A model generated the notes under the pieces. It was not told where the DNA came from. It worked only from the letters and a program-made list of their open reading frames with translations, and searched no databases. From contig OZ023199.1 in the NCBI GenBank assembly GCA_963995505.1, positions 4,025,906 to 4,089,905 on the forward strand: DNA of 64,000 bases, given 5' to 3'. Below, piece by piece: positions 22,473-34,409 of this stretch. The position numbers and the translations under genes are program-made. This stretch comes from Hypericum androsaemum (Eukaryota; Streptophyta; Magnoliopsida; Malpighiales; Hypericaceae). Each line of letters begins with the position of its first letter. Position 1 is the first letter of the stretch.

Positions 22473-24176
22473 GCGCTCGGATTCAGTGCGGAGGTTGCCT
22501 CGATTCCTGGACGGTGCGGGATTAAATTTGAGCCGTTGATTGGCTCTGAAAAATGCGCGCAAAGATCCAATGGTCCGTTTTACTAAAGGGAAATTCGGGT
22601 AATCGGGCCCGAGGTAGCCTTTTCTCCCCTTCGCCTTTTTTCCTTTTGGTTTCGATGTAAGCCTTTTCCCTTTCTCTCTCTTTTTCCTTCTAGTCCCGAG
22701 GTAAGATTTTTCCTCTTCTTTTTTTTATTGTTTATTATTTTTCTGTTCCCATGTTGACATGGACGAGAGCAACCATATTAAATTGAATCGACTACAATTT
22801 GATTGCTTTTGATTACGAGGATAGATTTTGGTGGGAGAGTCACAAATTCTTACTCCGGAGTCCGATTGAGGTAATTAAAGTTATTGTATGAAGCTGAGAC
22901 ATATATCTACAACTTTGAAATTTTTGACTTTTTCCAAATTTAGATTGTAAGGATGTCAAAAATTTGTTTGAAGTCAAGAGCTGACTGAGTTACAAGCGGC
23001 TAGAAGTGTGGGGAGCCTCAACTTCTTATTCCGAAGCCCGATTGAGTTGATTCAAGTTGTTGTGTGAAGCTGATACAAATATCTATAACTTTGTAGTTTA
23101 TGATTTCTCCAAATTCGGAGTGTAAGAATGTCAAAAATACGTTTGAAGTCAATAGTCGACCGAATTACAATCGGCTAGAAGGTATTTGTCAAATGGCATG
23201 CTTGCTTATGTCAAACGGCATACCCAGTTATTTCTTAATGGCATGCCCGGTTATGTTAAATGGCATACCCGATTATTTCTTAATGACATGTCCAGTTATG
23301 TTAAATGACATAACCGGTTATGTCAAATGGCATGTCCTATTACGACCAAATGGCATGCCCAGTTACATCAAATGGCATGCTCAGTTACGGCAAATGACAT
23401 GCCCGATTACGACCAAATGGCATGTCCGGCTACGATAAAATGGCATGCCCGGTTACGACCAAATGACATGCCCGATTATGAATAAATGGCAATCCAGATT
23501 ACGATAATAAATTAATTAAATGACATACCCGGTTATATTAAAATGGCATACCAGGTTACGACTAATGGCATGCTCGGTTATGTCTAGTGGTATGCCCGGT
23601 TAATATTTAATAAAACGTATAATAAATTTATTAATTAATAAATTAAATGACATGCCCGACTTTAACTAATGGCATGCCCGGGTATGATAAATGGCATGTT
23701 CGGTTATGATAAAATGACATGACAAATTAATATTTAATAATACAGACATAAAAATTAAATATTTACTTAAATAATACTTTAATTTGATTCACTATGATAT
23801 ACAAATTTGATTCACTATTGCATACCAATTTGATAATATTTAAAAATATTTATAATAAAAATTAGTTATAAAAAAATTAAATTTCTGTCTTTTAAAAAGT
23901 ACAACCTTTTGAATGTCTCACATATCAACGCAAAAAAAAAACTCTCACATGGGACCCGCATTAAAAAAAGTACACTAAATATTTAATCTAAAAAGTATAT
24001 TACAAAAATCAACAATGGAGGAAAGCATTCTCTTACATTTCAACCTGCCTTTATTCCCATCCCGACGCGTCAAACGGTTTGTCCCCTTCATGAGCGCGTC
24101 GACGCATCAGGGTATTTACTCTTTTGTCATTTCCTGGACGGGACGAAATATTGGATTCCGTGCCCAATCTGGGCCC
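22473..24176. mobile_element. Mutator-like non-autonomous element, 1.7 kb
   Basis: It sits between CCAATATGG (22464-22472) and CCAATACGG (24177-24185), a 9-bp duplication with one change. The uninterrupted site is present in unit B near 33,600. Termini are imperfect inverted repeats (GCGCTCGGATTCAGTGCGGA against the complement of TCCGTGCCCAATCTGGGC), related to the smaller family at 33,768 and 47,381. Inside are a ~170-bp direct duplication (about 22,845-23,015 and 23,020-23,185) and a long minisatellite. No transposase was found. Confidence 0.75.
23190..23725. repeat. GGCATGCCCGGTTATG minisatellite
   Basis: More than twenty degenerate units of about 20-25 bp, consensus close to AAATGGCATGCCCGGTTATG, interrupted by AT-rich spacers in the second half. 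The same motif, as TGGCATGCGCAGTTATGTGA, occurs in fewer copies within the elements at 33,768 and 47,381. Confidence 0.85.
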
Positions 24177-25033
24177 CCAATACGGTAGCAAATTAATTTA
24201 AGAGAGTTTTCCCATCTTATAGAGATATTAAAGATCTTATTATTGAAATACAAATCTTCTTCGATTCGAACATAAATTAATCGTCTACTAGATATTTAGA
24301 TGTCAATCAATATCAACCAAGAAAAAATTGGAATTGGAAAGGGATTTTATAACAGGAATATCTCTTCCGTGAGGGCCCAATATGGTAATAGAATTTTTCA
24401 TCTTTTAAAATCTTACTCGAACTTGATTGATAGATGTTCACGTATCAATCGGTATCAACCTAAAAATAATTGGAATTGGAAAGGATTTCATTTTATAATA
24501 GGAAGATCTGTTCCCCGGCGACCCAATAAATGGTAACAAATCAATTTTAGAGAGTCAGGGTTAAAGAGAAACCCATGTTTAAAATATAACTATTTTCCAT
24601 ATATGTGCACGTAGGGACTCAGTCTCAAACGATGAATCTCGTTATCGAATATTTTCGAGAAATATAATATATATGGTTAATTTCGATATGTGATTAAATT
24701 GATGAATATCTTGGGAAACATATTCTGTCAAGAAATTTTATAGGATAGCTTTTCTGAGTGATAATATTTTAGAAATTAACTCTTAGTAAAAGTGAAAAAT
24801 CAAATATTGTAGGATCCACTATAAAATTTCTACTTGGTAAAATCTTAACTATAAGGTAACAGAGAAATTATATATGGCACATATGGTAAATCAATGGACG
24901 GTCAAATGAATACTAAGTCCAGTTTATATTCATGGCAAGCGCTTCTAAAATGAGAAATAATATTTACAAGAGTACATTAAATTGTACAGAAGTTGTCTTT
25001 CCAGATTTTGTGCGTAGATTTTGTGCATCGAAG

Positions 25034-26975
25034 ATGAAGTTATACGTTGCAAGCTTAGTGATGATAATTTTGTTGGCTAATTCAGGCGAAAATCGGGCAT
25101 TTAACTATAAACAAGCACTTAGCAAATCATTGCTCTATTTTGAGGGTCAACGGTCGGGTAAGTTGCCTCCTGACCAGAGAGTGCAATGGCGTGGAGATTC
25201 TGGTTTAAGAGATGGGAGCCAGGCTGGGGTAAGTATCCTATCTTTCTTAGATATTATTTTGGATATTTTGCATATTATTTGAGAATGTAACGCTGTTGCA
25301 GATGTACTATCGAAATTACACGAGAACGACTGGTAGTTTTTTATTATCCGCTTGTATACTAGCTTGAACATTCCCATCCAATGTGAGATTTTGGATGCTA
25401 TTTTGCATACCTCTTGATCTTTGATTAATGAAGCAGTTAGTTATTTATTTATTTTTAAAAATTTCGAATTATCTATATTTAATGAACCCATAAATAAATA
25501 AACTTCGTCTTTAATTCTGTCTGTTTTACGTATGCATGCACGTATTATAACCGAAAAGGTGAACCTCATCGGAGGATACTACGACGCAGGCGACAACGTG
25601 AAGTTCGGGTTGCCGATGGCGTTCACGGTAACGATGCTGGCCTGGGGCGCGGTTGATTTCGGGGCGCAGATGACGGCCAACGGCGAGCTAAGGCACGCCG
25701 TAGCCGCCATCAAGTGGGGCACCGACTACCTCCTCAAGACTCACCCTGACTCCAAGAACATCATCTACGGCCAGGTCGGCGACGGCGACACCGACCACCA
25801 GTGCTGGCAGCGGCCGGAGGACATGACCACCCCGCGAACCGTCTTCACCTTGGACCCCGCCCACCCGGGATCCGACCTGGCGGGCGAGACAGCCGCCGCC
25901 CACGCAGCCGCCTCGATTGTATTCCGGCGTTCGGACCCTCGCTAATCCGCGCTACTCCTCCGCCACTCCGTCCAGTTGTTCGACTTCGCTCGCAACCACC
26001 AAGGGTTGTACTCCACCTCCAACCCCGCTGCTCACAAGTTCTACCCTAGCTCGGGGTTCAATGACGAGCTCCTCTGGGCCGTCGTGTGGCTCCACCGCAC
26101 CACCGGGAACAAGGCGTTCCTCGATTTCCTCGGTGGCGCCGCGGACATTGGGATGATAAGTATCTTGGCTCCCAAATTCTAGGTTCCAAGGTACATAGTA
26201 CCTACGTTAAAAAAAATTTTGAAATTCGGGTTCGGAGATTAATCAGTTTGATTTCAATGTTATTGGTGTATGCAGCTTGTTCTAGATGGTAAGGTGCCAA
26301 ATTCAGGGAAATGGAACGAATATAAGAGGAATGGGGAAATGTTCTTCTGCTCTTGTCTTGGGAAAGGCCCTAACAACATCCATGTCACGCGAGGTGGTCT
26401 ATTGTGGTTCTTTCCATGGGCCAACCTCCAGTATGTTACCGCCGCTTCTTTCGCGGCGGCCGTCTCTGCCGACTACCTCACCGCCCACCGTGCCACCATC
26501 CAATGTCCGGCGGGCAGGGTCGCCCCTTCGATCTTACTAACTTGGCCAAGAGACAGGTACAATGGTAGAACTATAAATATATTTTTTGATCTTTTACATT
26601 GTTTGTGCTTATACACTTTTATGTGTAACCGTGACGCAGATTGACTATATTCTGGGATCCAACCCGAGAGGTATGAGTTACATGGTCGGGTTCGGTCCGA
26701 AATACCCGACCCAAGCCCACCACATGGCAGCATCCATTGTTTTAATCAAGAAGAACCGAACCCCAGTGACCTGCTCGGGCGGGTTCAAGCAGTGGTTCTA
26801 CAGGAACGCACCCAACCCGAATATCTTAGACGGGGCCGTCGGCGGCGGCCCCGACCAAGGCGATCAGTATAACGACTCGAGGCAAAACTATGCACAGGCC
26901 GAGCCCGCAACAGCTACTGTTGCCCCAATCGTCGGCGTCCTGGCCCGCCTTGCTCAGTCTGTTGGGTACATTTGA
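25034..26975 (+). pseudogene. GH9 endo-1,4-beta-glucanase pseudogene (unit A)
   Basis: Paralogue of the intact gene at 36,004. Exon equivalents are 25034-25228, 25559-26190, 26276-26556 and 26640-26975. Disabling changes are: a TAA stop at 25943-25945 where unit B has His; a 25-bp deletion near 26,150 that removes GVTPAFSW codons and shifts the frame; and a 1-bp deletion near 26,527 (CCCTTCGAT against CCCTTCCGAT). The conserved HHR has become HHM. The normal stop is lost, so reading would extend to 26,975. About 165 bp just upstream of the start codon, including the TATA-like stretch of unit B, is absent. No functional glucanase can be made. Confidence 0.93.
25229..25558 (+). other. LINE-derived remnant in GH9 intron 1 (unit A)
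   Basis: The intron contains an RNase H C-terminal-like stretch reading HII-ECNAVADVLSKLHENDW. The equivalent in unit B (36,199-36,473) reads [21 protein letters not shown] across its first part. REGN-VAD-LSK is the usual end of plant LINE RNase H domains. Presence in both units shows the LINE fragment predates the duplication. Confidence 0.6.
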
Positions 26976-27188
26976 TTCATAGTAAAACGTAGGGTAGAAG
27001 AAAAAGTTTGTTCAAGCAATATTTGAATTTTGATTTTATGTTATATAATAAAAATAAATTATAGTTTGCACCACTAAGTTATTTGATCCCACACACAGCA
27101 TTTCAGATTATAAAAATACAAGAAATGAGCAATTTTTGGAATTTAAATGCAATGTAATGCACAAAATGTTGAACAACAAATAACTTTG
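26976..27188 (+). other. GH9 3' flank, unit A
   Basis: 3' flank shared with unit B (37,897-38,125). No gene. It ends at the target duplication of the solo LTR. Confidence 0.5.
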
Positions 27189-28261
27189 TGACGAGCGTGT
27201 CGAGGCCCTTGAAAATAAACCGATATTTCACGGCTCACTAATTTGTAGCAAGCATGGGAAGTACCGAGTCAGATCCAAGGAAGGACGAATGCTCAATTAA
27301 TCTAACTATTTAAACGAAAGTAAAAGGGGTAAAAATCAATGAGAGAAAAGCGACAGATTCGAGATCGGAGTACCACGACAGGTTGGTTGATCACTGGATC
27401 ACAAAAGATAATCTAACACATGTAGCAAGTATGTGTAAATCTCCCGCAACCACAAAGAGACCAAAAATATCATCAATCAATTAGCCAAACAACCGCCTAA
27501 CTAATTGTTTACCATCTAATAGGCACAATGGCAACTATAAGACAATAGCTTTAAGAACTGGATGTTCCTACTCCTAGCGATTATACTCAAAACTTGGTAT
27601 CTACAAACTAGAATAAGCACAAGGAATAAATAAATACTACTGAAATAGATTGATAAAACCTGATCCTCACAACCAAAACCTGGGTCTCCTTCCTCGAATC
27701 AACCCAGAGGATTAGTTCCTCATAGTCGTGACAAAGACAAAAATAAGGTATATGTTCTCTGGGATGAAAAGTTCTCTTAAAATAAGTCTAGAGGGTTATA
27801 TATAAGCCCTCCTAAGTGTAAAAACCTAATGGGTCATCCCCAGTGTCCTAACGGATCAGAAGACCGAATTTCTAAAATTGGTCCTTAAAATTCGCTGATA
27901 ATAATCTGGCAGACCAGCTTTCAGTGTTTTGGTCGTAACTTCCTTTTCCGATCTCTAATTTAGGCGTTCTTTATATACACTGAAAGAAGAAAAAAATATC
28001 TTCAATTGTCTGTCAAATATGCATCCTCTGATTCGGCTCCAATATTGACCAAAATTCCCTTGCAAGTCAACTATCTCTGCTGGACTCCTTTTTCAAGTAT
28101 AATTCCTTACCAAATTTGCCTCATTTTCCTACAATTTAGCACAAAGAACTCATTAGTCACCCAAAACTTAATTATTTACTAAAATGATACTAAACTAAAG
28201 ACAAACGTGCATAAATGACTCAAAATCCTATGCGTTTAATGCGTATTTTAGACACACATCA
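27189..28261. mobile_element. Solo LTR, 1073 bp
   Basis: Begins TGACGAGCGTGTCGAG, ends ACACACATCA, and is flanked by CTTTG at 27184-27188 and 28262-28266. Unit B has the uninterrupted site (AACTTTGCACTTGAG near 38,125). TG-CA ends, a 5-bp duplication and no internal coding region mark an LTR left by recombination between the two LTRs of a full retrotransposon. Confidence 0.85.
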
Positions 28262-29227
28262 CTTTGCACTTGAGTGTCCGATCGGAGAAGACTTTTTTTT
28301 ATTTTGTATTTTTTTTGAGATCTATGCATCCAAACACAAAAAAGAATGTCCTTTTTTTAAAAACTCCTAAAAGCCAAAAATTAAGTTCGAAATCTAAATA
28401 AATGTACGGACCAAAATTTAATTAACAACCTTACCATCCTTCATGTACTCACGCCGATGAACTAGCTGTCTAGGAGCTCCGACTTCTCTTGCCCCTACCA
28501 TTTTAAATGTACTAAGTTTGAGAAAGAGAACGAATGCTGAGTTAGATCAGCTAGTTATTGTTCTACCTCAATTAAATATTTATCAGTTATACGAAAATTA
28601 AAAAGGTTCAGGGTCGAACACTGTTACTGAGAATAAGTAATAGGGTCGACATTAGGATATATGTGCAATTTTTCAAAATATAACTATAGTATGGGTAGGG
28701 TTCTTATCGACGCTACTCATACCCATTGCCTTTCAACAACGAATAATATAAAATTTTGACATTTAAATGTCATTTTCTAAAACACTTTGAGTGGGACAAA
28801 TCGTTTTCGAATGTAAGGTGACTAATCGAGGTTCGGACCAAATAGAATTTTTAAAATGTGACAAAGTTCTCCCAACAAATATTTAACATTGATGTGTTCT
28901 AATGACTCTAACTCGAAACTTCTTATTAATGTAGAATACATTTTTCAATGGTTAGTATGATTATTTGCTGGTCTAAAGTTTGCCTACTCCATTTATTAAA
29001 AAAATGCACCGAAGAGTTTGAGTGAATTTTTCCAACTGGTTTGCGTGATATCAGTGGTCATGTACTGGTATAGGTTTGGTTGTTAGCTATCTGGGTTCTC
29101 GGTGTATGTGTTCGTGACTCTAACGATTGGATACTCTTTTTCTTGTCATGGGATTCTCTCTCTGATTTTTTTTGCGACAAAGTTTTAAAAAGACTCTCGT
29201 ACTCATTGTAAGAGAGGGTTTGTCTCT

Positions 29228-29240
29228 TGACAAAAAAAAA
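29228..29240 (+). mobile_element. 13-bp A-run retro-insertion
   Basis: TGACAAAAAAAAA lies between perfect copies of AGAGAGGGTTTGTCTCT (29211-29227 and 29241-29257). Unit B has the motif once (GAGAGGGTTTGTCTCT near 39,088) and no insert, which directly shows the pre-insertion state. Confidence 0.85.
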
Positions 29241-29302
29241 AGAGAGGGTTTGTCTCTATGGATGTTATGTGCGTTTCAATTGCTTTTATTGTGTAACTGT
29301 TC

Positions 29303-30567
29303 TGATGCGGACGACGTGGCAATTCGGTTCCTTGAGAATGAACGTATCTGACGTGGCCTGGTCAAAACCCATTAATAAGTCATGCATGGGTTGTTGCGGC
29401 GTAGAATTCTTATTCAATAAGGCATATATAAAGCCATTTATAATTCAATAAGGCTAGTACCGAGAAGGAACGTATTTTGGTTATAAATAAGAGCCATGTA
29501 ACCATGTATGGGGATATCGTTGAATAATAAAATCATTACCAGACAAACCTTTCCAATTATCTGTGTTGATAGTTGAAGAACATTATCCCGGGTATTCTTA
29601 GAATCAATGGGCTTGTGTTATTTATTCTGTCTCGTCTCCGGTATTCTGAGGAATCAACGGATTCGTAGACTTCTATCCTTGGTACGACTCCGGCATCTTG
29701 TGAGATCAACAGATTCGTACGTATTATTATCGCTTGCGCTGCGTCAGTTGGTATCAGAGCCATGCCACCTCGACGAAATCCTCAATATGCGTCTATGAAT
29801 GACATCCTGGATCGTGATGAACTAGATCAAAGCATTGGTCGAGTTGTCGAGGCAGCGTTGGAACGACGGATGAATACCATGGTTGAACAGCTAACAGCAA
29901 GGATGGGTGCTTTGATGAATCCCAACCGTAGGCGGAGGCAAGAAGCAAACCCCACGGCAGATATGGAAGAATTTTATGCGAACCCTATGTACGATGACAG
30001 AACCGAATTGCCACGTCGTATACGCACTGCTGATGTGTTTAATGTGAAGCACTTGTTTCCTTTCCATGGTGATAATTCGGACGACGAAAATTCGAGGGCA
30101 AATTTTTCTCACCCCGGGGAGAATGATGCGGACGACGTGGCAATTCGGTTCCTTGAGAAGGAACGTATCTGACGTGGCCTGGTCAAAACCCATTAATAAG
30201 TCATGCATGGGTTGTCGCGGCGTAGAATTCTTATTCAATAAGGCATATGTAAAGCCATTTATAATTCAATAAGGCTAGTACCGAGAAGGAACGTATTTTG
30301 GTTATAGATAAGAGCCATGTAACCATGTATGGGGATATCGTTGAATAATAAAATCATTACCAGACAAACCTTTCCAATTATCTGTGTTGATAGTTGAAGA
30401 ACATTATCTCGGGTATTCTTAGAATCAACGGGCTTGTGTTATTTATTCTGTCTCGTCTCCGGTATTCCGAGGAATCAACGGATTCGTAGACTTCTATCCT
30501 TGGTACGACTCCGGCATCTTGTGAGATCAACGGATTCGTACGTATTATTATCGCTTGCGCTGCATCA
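29303..30567 (+). mobile_element. TRIM-like short LTR retrotransposon
   Basis: Two 444-bp LTRs (29303-29746 and 30124-30567), each beginning TGATGCGG and ending in CA, flank a 377-bp interior. TGTTC is duplicated at 29298-29302 and 30568-30572, and unit B has the empty site near 39,144. Directly after the left LTR is TGGTATCAGAGC (29749-29760), the usual primer-binding site for initiator tRNA-Met. A purine-rich CCCGGGGAGAA (30113-30123) precedes the right LTR. By eye the LTRs differ at about nine positions, roughly 2 per cent, so the insertion is fairly recent. It encodes no protease, reverse transcriptase or integrase. Confidence 0.92.
29762..30172 (+). CDS. Truncated gag-like frame in TRIM-like element
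   Basis: 136 codons starting MPPRRNPQYASMNDILDRDE, followed by VVEAALERRMNTMVEQLTAR and FNVKHLFPFHGDN. The start sits just after the primer-binding site, as gag does in plant retrotransposons. The coiled, charged sequence fits the N-terminus of a Ty3-type gag. It ends inside the right LTR and lacks the capsid core and zinc knuckle. It is probably a relic of an autonomous parent. Confidence 0.5.
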   Translation: MPPRRNPQYASMNDILDRDELDQSIGRVVEAALERRMNTMVEQLTARMGALMNPNRRRRQEANPTADMEEFYANPMYDDRTELPRRIRTADVFNVKHLFPFHGDNSDDENSRANFSHPGENDADDVAIRFLEKERI

Positions 30568-31375
30568 TGTTCGCTACCAAATGTATTTTGCATCTATGGT
30601 GTTTACGGGTCCCACCTCGTTTCCTAGGGGTCGGTGGGTCAATTCTCATCCCTTGCGGAAATGACAAAACTTTGTTTGGGAGGGGAACAAAACCCAATGC
30701 CTTCTAGAGCTTCGGAGTTTAGGTCAACCCGCCTAAATTTTTCTATAAAAAAAATTCGCTCAATCTTGTTCCTTTTTCCCATTATGGTTACTTGGTTATA
30801 GCACATGCAGTGCTCAATTAAAACTACCAACTGCGAGCTACCGATCGACTCCCAGCTGATGGAATTGGGCAGAAAACGTATTCCAATCATTACCCCCTTC
30901 TTTCATTTTATGCCAGTATTAGTAACCTTGTTTAGCTAATAGTTTAAGCAACAAATTCCATAACGCAAAGTCTAAAATTGTCTATGGAGTTGGTAGTCTT
31001 ATGATCTCTTAAAAATATATTGGATTCAAATTATACAAATATAAAAAATAATCAGAGAGAACCATTATGTATATGGTGTCCAACAATGCATAATTTTAAA
31101 AAGGTAAGTTCACGTTACGACTTTGTAATTTCGTGTTTTGACATACCACTGTATTGTGATTTTGAATTTTCTGACCAGCTAATATAGATTTACTTAACTT
31201 ACAACCAAACCAAATCTGTTAAACTCAATTTGAAATATTTTATTTGTCATGTCACATTATTAATTTTATTCGTGTATGATGTCATATCACTAAATTTATC
31301 CAATATATTGTCCGTTTTTGATCTAGGTGTTAATCTCCTTCCGGTCTATATTTAAGATGAATACTACAAGTTTGT
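30568..31375 (+). other. Distal flank of unit A
   Basis: Non-coding sequence after the TRIM-like element. From about 30,767 it matches 39,635-40,210 in unit B (shared CTTGTTCCTTTTTCCCATTA). The stretch 30,605-30,765 has no counterpart there. No gene was recognised. Confidence 0.5.
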
Positions 31376-31482
31376 CTCATTCGAAATATTGTCACTTGGT
31401 ACGGAACAATCCGATCCCCGCATATCTTAATTTCATATATTCGGGTTTCTTTAACTCGCAATAATAGCACCATCAGATTCTG

Positions 31483-31782
31483 GTGATATGGAAAGCTAGG
31501 ACAGCAAGTGATGGAAGAATTGGTATAAAGTGTAACGCTCCTAGTCAAGGAGAGTTCAGACTAAACTGTGATTTTTCCGACGAGTATTCGACTCTGGCAA
31601 AAATATCTACAATCTTGAGTTTACCAAGTGTCGCCTCATTAGTAGAAGCCTTGGACAAGGTCCATCAATTTTGGAAAGTAGATAGTGAATCCTTAAAACA
31701 CAAGCCAGAGTATGATAATGAAGGAAAGTTCAAGAGTTCAAATATTAAAAATTATAATTATGATGTAAAAATTTATCTTTAA
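31483..31782 (+). other. Unrecognised 99-codon frame at the duplication junction
   Basis: The open frame reads ...GRIGIKCNAPSQGEFRLNC, then STLAKISTILSLPSVASLVE, ALDKVHQFWKVDSES and KHKPEYDNEG. Its middle part is duplicated near 20,655. It is not recognised. It could be an exon of a gene that once spanned the breakpoint, because the similarity to unit A begins in mid-frame. No promoter or splice sites could be assigned. Confidence 0.3.
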
Positions 31783-33767
31783 AAATAAATAGTAGGTAAA
31801 AAAATCGATATTTATTTTTTTATAAGTAAACTTTTGTCATGACAAGAATTTGAATCTCGGTCATTCTCTATTCCACCCCTCCCTTATATCATTAGAACTT
31901 AGAAGTGTGGTTGTTGATAGTTTCCGTAGAAGATAGAAGATAAACGAGTGACAATGCTCACATGATTTAACCGTTGCGTCCAGTGGGAGTCCAGGATTGA
32001 TTGAATGTTGGTGTACGCTTGTTCAATCGGGCTTTGATATTTGATATTCAAATTATTTTACGCAGTCCATTTTCTGGACTTTTTTTAAGAAATGTCATTA
32101 GATGGATGGGCAGAGAGAAATATCTCTCTTGTGATTAAATAATTGGTAAATAAGATAATTGTTAGAGAGGTTGGATTGAGCGCTGACATTAGGGTTGGGC
32201 ATTCGATATTAATCGAATTTTTCTATCAAATATGTCAACATCTAAAAAAATGCCTACCAATCTGATTCCAAACATAATTCGGTAGGAATACCGAACACCG
32301 AATTAGATTTTGATAAATTTTATCGAATTTATCAAATTGTTGGGAAAAAACCTTAATTCATCTTTAATTCATCAATATAAGATGAAAGTAATGGCAATAA
32401 TCGGAACAATAAATTGAAATCGTGGTTGTCTCATATGTGTGTGGGCTTGACAAGATAAAGAAGCAGAAACGTACCTTCCGGCAAAATTTCTCTCCAGGAC
32501 GTTGGTATTGCTGTTGGAGCACTGGCGTAGCTTTTTCTTTTCATGTTCTTTGTTTTTCTATATTATGCTAATAGGTGATGCCTAAATTGAAAAGGTTTTG
32601 TGTATCGGGGTGCAATGCGAGTTAGATTTTCCGTTTTCTTATATACTTAGTTAGGAAAATTATATTTTAGTACTATGATACGTTAGGAATTTCAATAGAA
32701 TATCGATATTTACAAATTTTATGACGAACATCCATATTTAACAATATTCTAAGAATACCCTTCAAAATTAAATCGCCATTAACGATTTCTCGGTCTTGAA
32801 CTCCTGATTATTAATTTTTTACAGAATATACCAAATTTTGATAACTATTTACACACCCTAGCTCACACTAATATGATAGACGTCACCATCGAGAGTGAAA
32901 CATTGACTATTGATTTAGTGTATCCAAATGCGTGTGTGAATAGGACGACCGTGAAACTTCACATGAGATACCGGAGTATTTTGATATTGCTTTTCACCCG
33001 TGCACCTCTTCAATTTCTCCAAATCAAATACTCTCTCATAAAAATTGTGTATTAATTATCTCTTGATATACTCCTATTAAATTTATTCATTTCCTAAAAA
33101 CAACAATTAATATACAAAAAAATCAAATATCAAGAAATTTATTATTGGCTCGTTGGTTTGTTAATATACAAAAATATCATTAAAACAGAAGTAAGAATTT
33201 TTTTTGAAAATAAACAATATAAAAAACTACATCCCATTGTTGTAATCATTGGCACATCATGCATTGAACACTATATACCATGCGACACGCTTTAGTATAT
33301 CATGCTTTGAAGAATTGTATATTGTAATAATTACAAATTTCAAAACTCGCTTATATCTAATCTCTAATATTATAAGTTTTCCATTTAACATGCGCTACTT
33401 ATTTTTCTTGTCTATGTGGTGCTGCTGGGCTTATTCCGAACTCGATATGTACTTTTTGTTAGGAGAATTTTTTCATCTTTTAAAGATCATATTTAACTCA
33501 AATCTAAACTAATCGTCCAAATGAATATTCACTCGGTATCAACCAAAAAATAATTGGAATTGGAAAGGATTTTATAATAGGAAGATCTGTTCCCTGAAGG
33601 CCCAATATGGTAGCAAATTAATTTAAGAGAGTTTTTCCATCTTGTTAAGATACTAAAGATCTTATAATTCAAATATAGATCTTCTTCAGCCAATATCAAC
33701 CAAGAAAAAATTGGAATTGGAAAAGATTTTATAACAGGAATCTCTCTTCCACGAGGGCCCAGTATGG

Positions 33768-34198
33768 TGGCTTTGGATTGGGTACGGAGTGAAAGAATTG
33801 ATTCCGAACGGTTTGGAGTGAGAGCGGACCGCAGCGGCAAGCGCAGGTATGTGATAATGGCAAGCGCAGTTATGTGATAATGTCATTTATTTTTGTAAAA
33901 ATGGCAAGTCCCCGTTGATGATAATGGCACGCATAGTTTTTTTCATTTTGGTCCCCCCCGTGTTTTAGCATTTTTGCAAAAAGGTCACACTGGCATGTGT
34001 AGTTATGTGATAATGGCATGCGCAGTTATGTGATACGGGCATGCGCAGTTATGTGATAATAGCATTTGTATCCGTCCTGTGTTTGTGTGTGGCTTTTTTT
34101 ATTTTGGTCCCCGTATTTTAGCATATTTGTAAAAAAGTCTCCGTGTGTCTTCATTCCGAACGATTCAAAATCTGGACATTCCGTACCCAATCCATACC
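33768..34198. mobile_element. Small Mutator-like MITE, copy 2
   Basis: 431 bp between CCAGTATGG (33759-33767) and CCAATATGG (34199-34207). Termini are inverted: TGGCTTTGGATTGGGTACGG on the left against the complement of CCGTACCCAATCCATACC. The interior has several TGGCATGCGCAGTTATGTGA-like units separated by T-rich tracts. Confidence 0.85.
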
Positions 34199-34409
34199 CC
34201 AATATGGTAACAGAGTTTCTCCATCTTTTAAAATCTTACTCGAACTTGATTGATAGATGTCCACGTATCAATCGGTATCAACCAAAACATAATTAAAATT
34301 GGAAAGGATTTCATTTTATAATAGGAAGATCTGTTCCCCGAGGGCCCAATAAATGGTAACAAATCAATTTTAGAGAGTCAGGGTTGAAGAGAAACCCATG
34401 TTTAAAATA

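Larger units (their letters stand above)
22380..24560 (+). repeat. Local ~120-bp repeats upstream of GH9, unit A
   Basis: Three related units (near 22,405-22,472, 24,297-24,400 and 24,440-24,545) share AATTGGAATTGGAAAGG, a TTTTATAA-AGGAA block and a GAGGGCCCAATATGG-type end. Unit B has the equivalent three near 33,530, 33,690 and 34,270. The GGCCCAATATGG sites are where Mutator-like elements have inserted. Confidence 0.75.
20655..31375 (+). repeat. Segmental duplication, unit A
   Basis: Unit A runs from CTCGACTCTGGCA near 20,655 to about 31,375. Unit B starts about 200 bp later in the same orientation, and the two align along most of their length. Unit A contains the GH9 pseudogene and three large private insertions: a Mutator-like element at 22,473, a solo LTR at 27,189 and a small LTR element at 29,303. 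Without these, its core is about 6.7 kb. Confidence 0.85.

Noticed and set aside
23914..23950. Possible further A-run micro-insertion
   Set aside because: TCTCACAT recurs around ATCAACGC and an A-run, but the repeat is only 8 bp and the region is AT-rich, so chance cannot be excluded.
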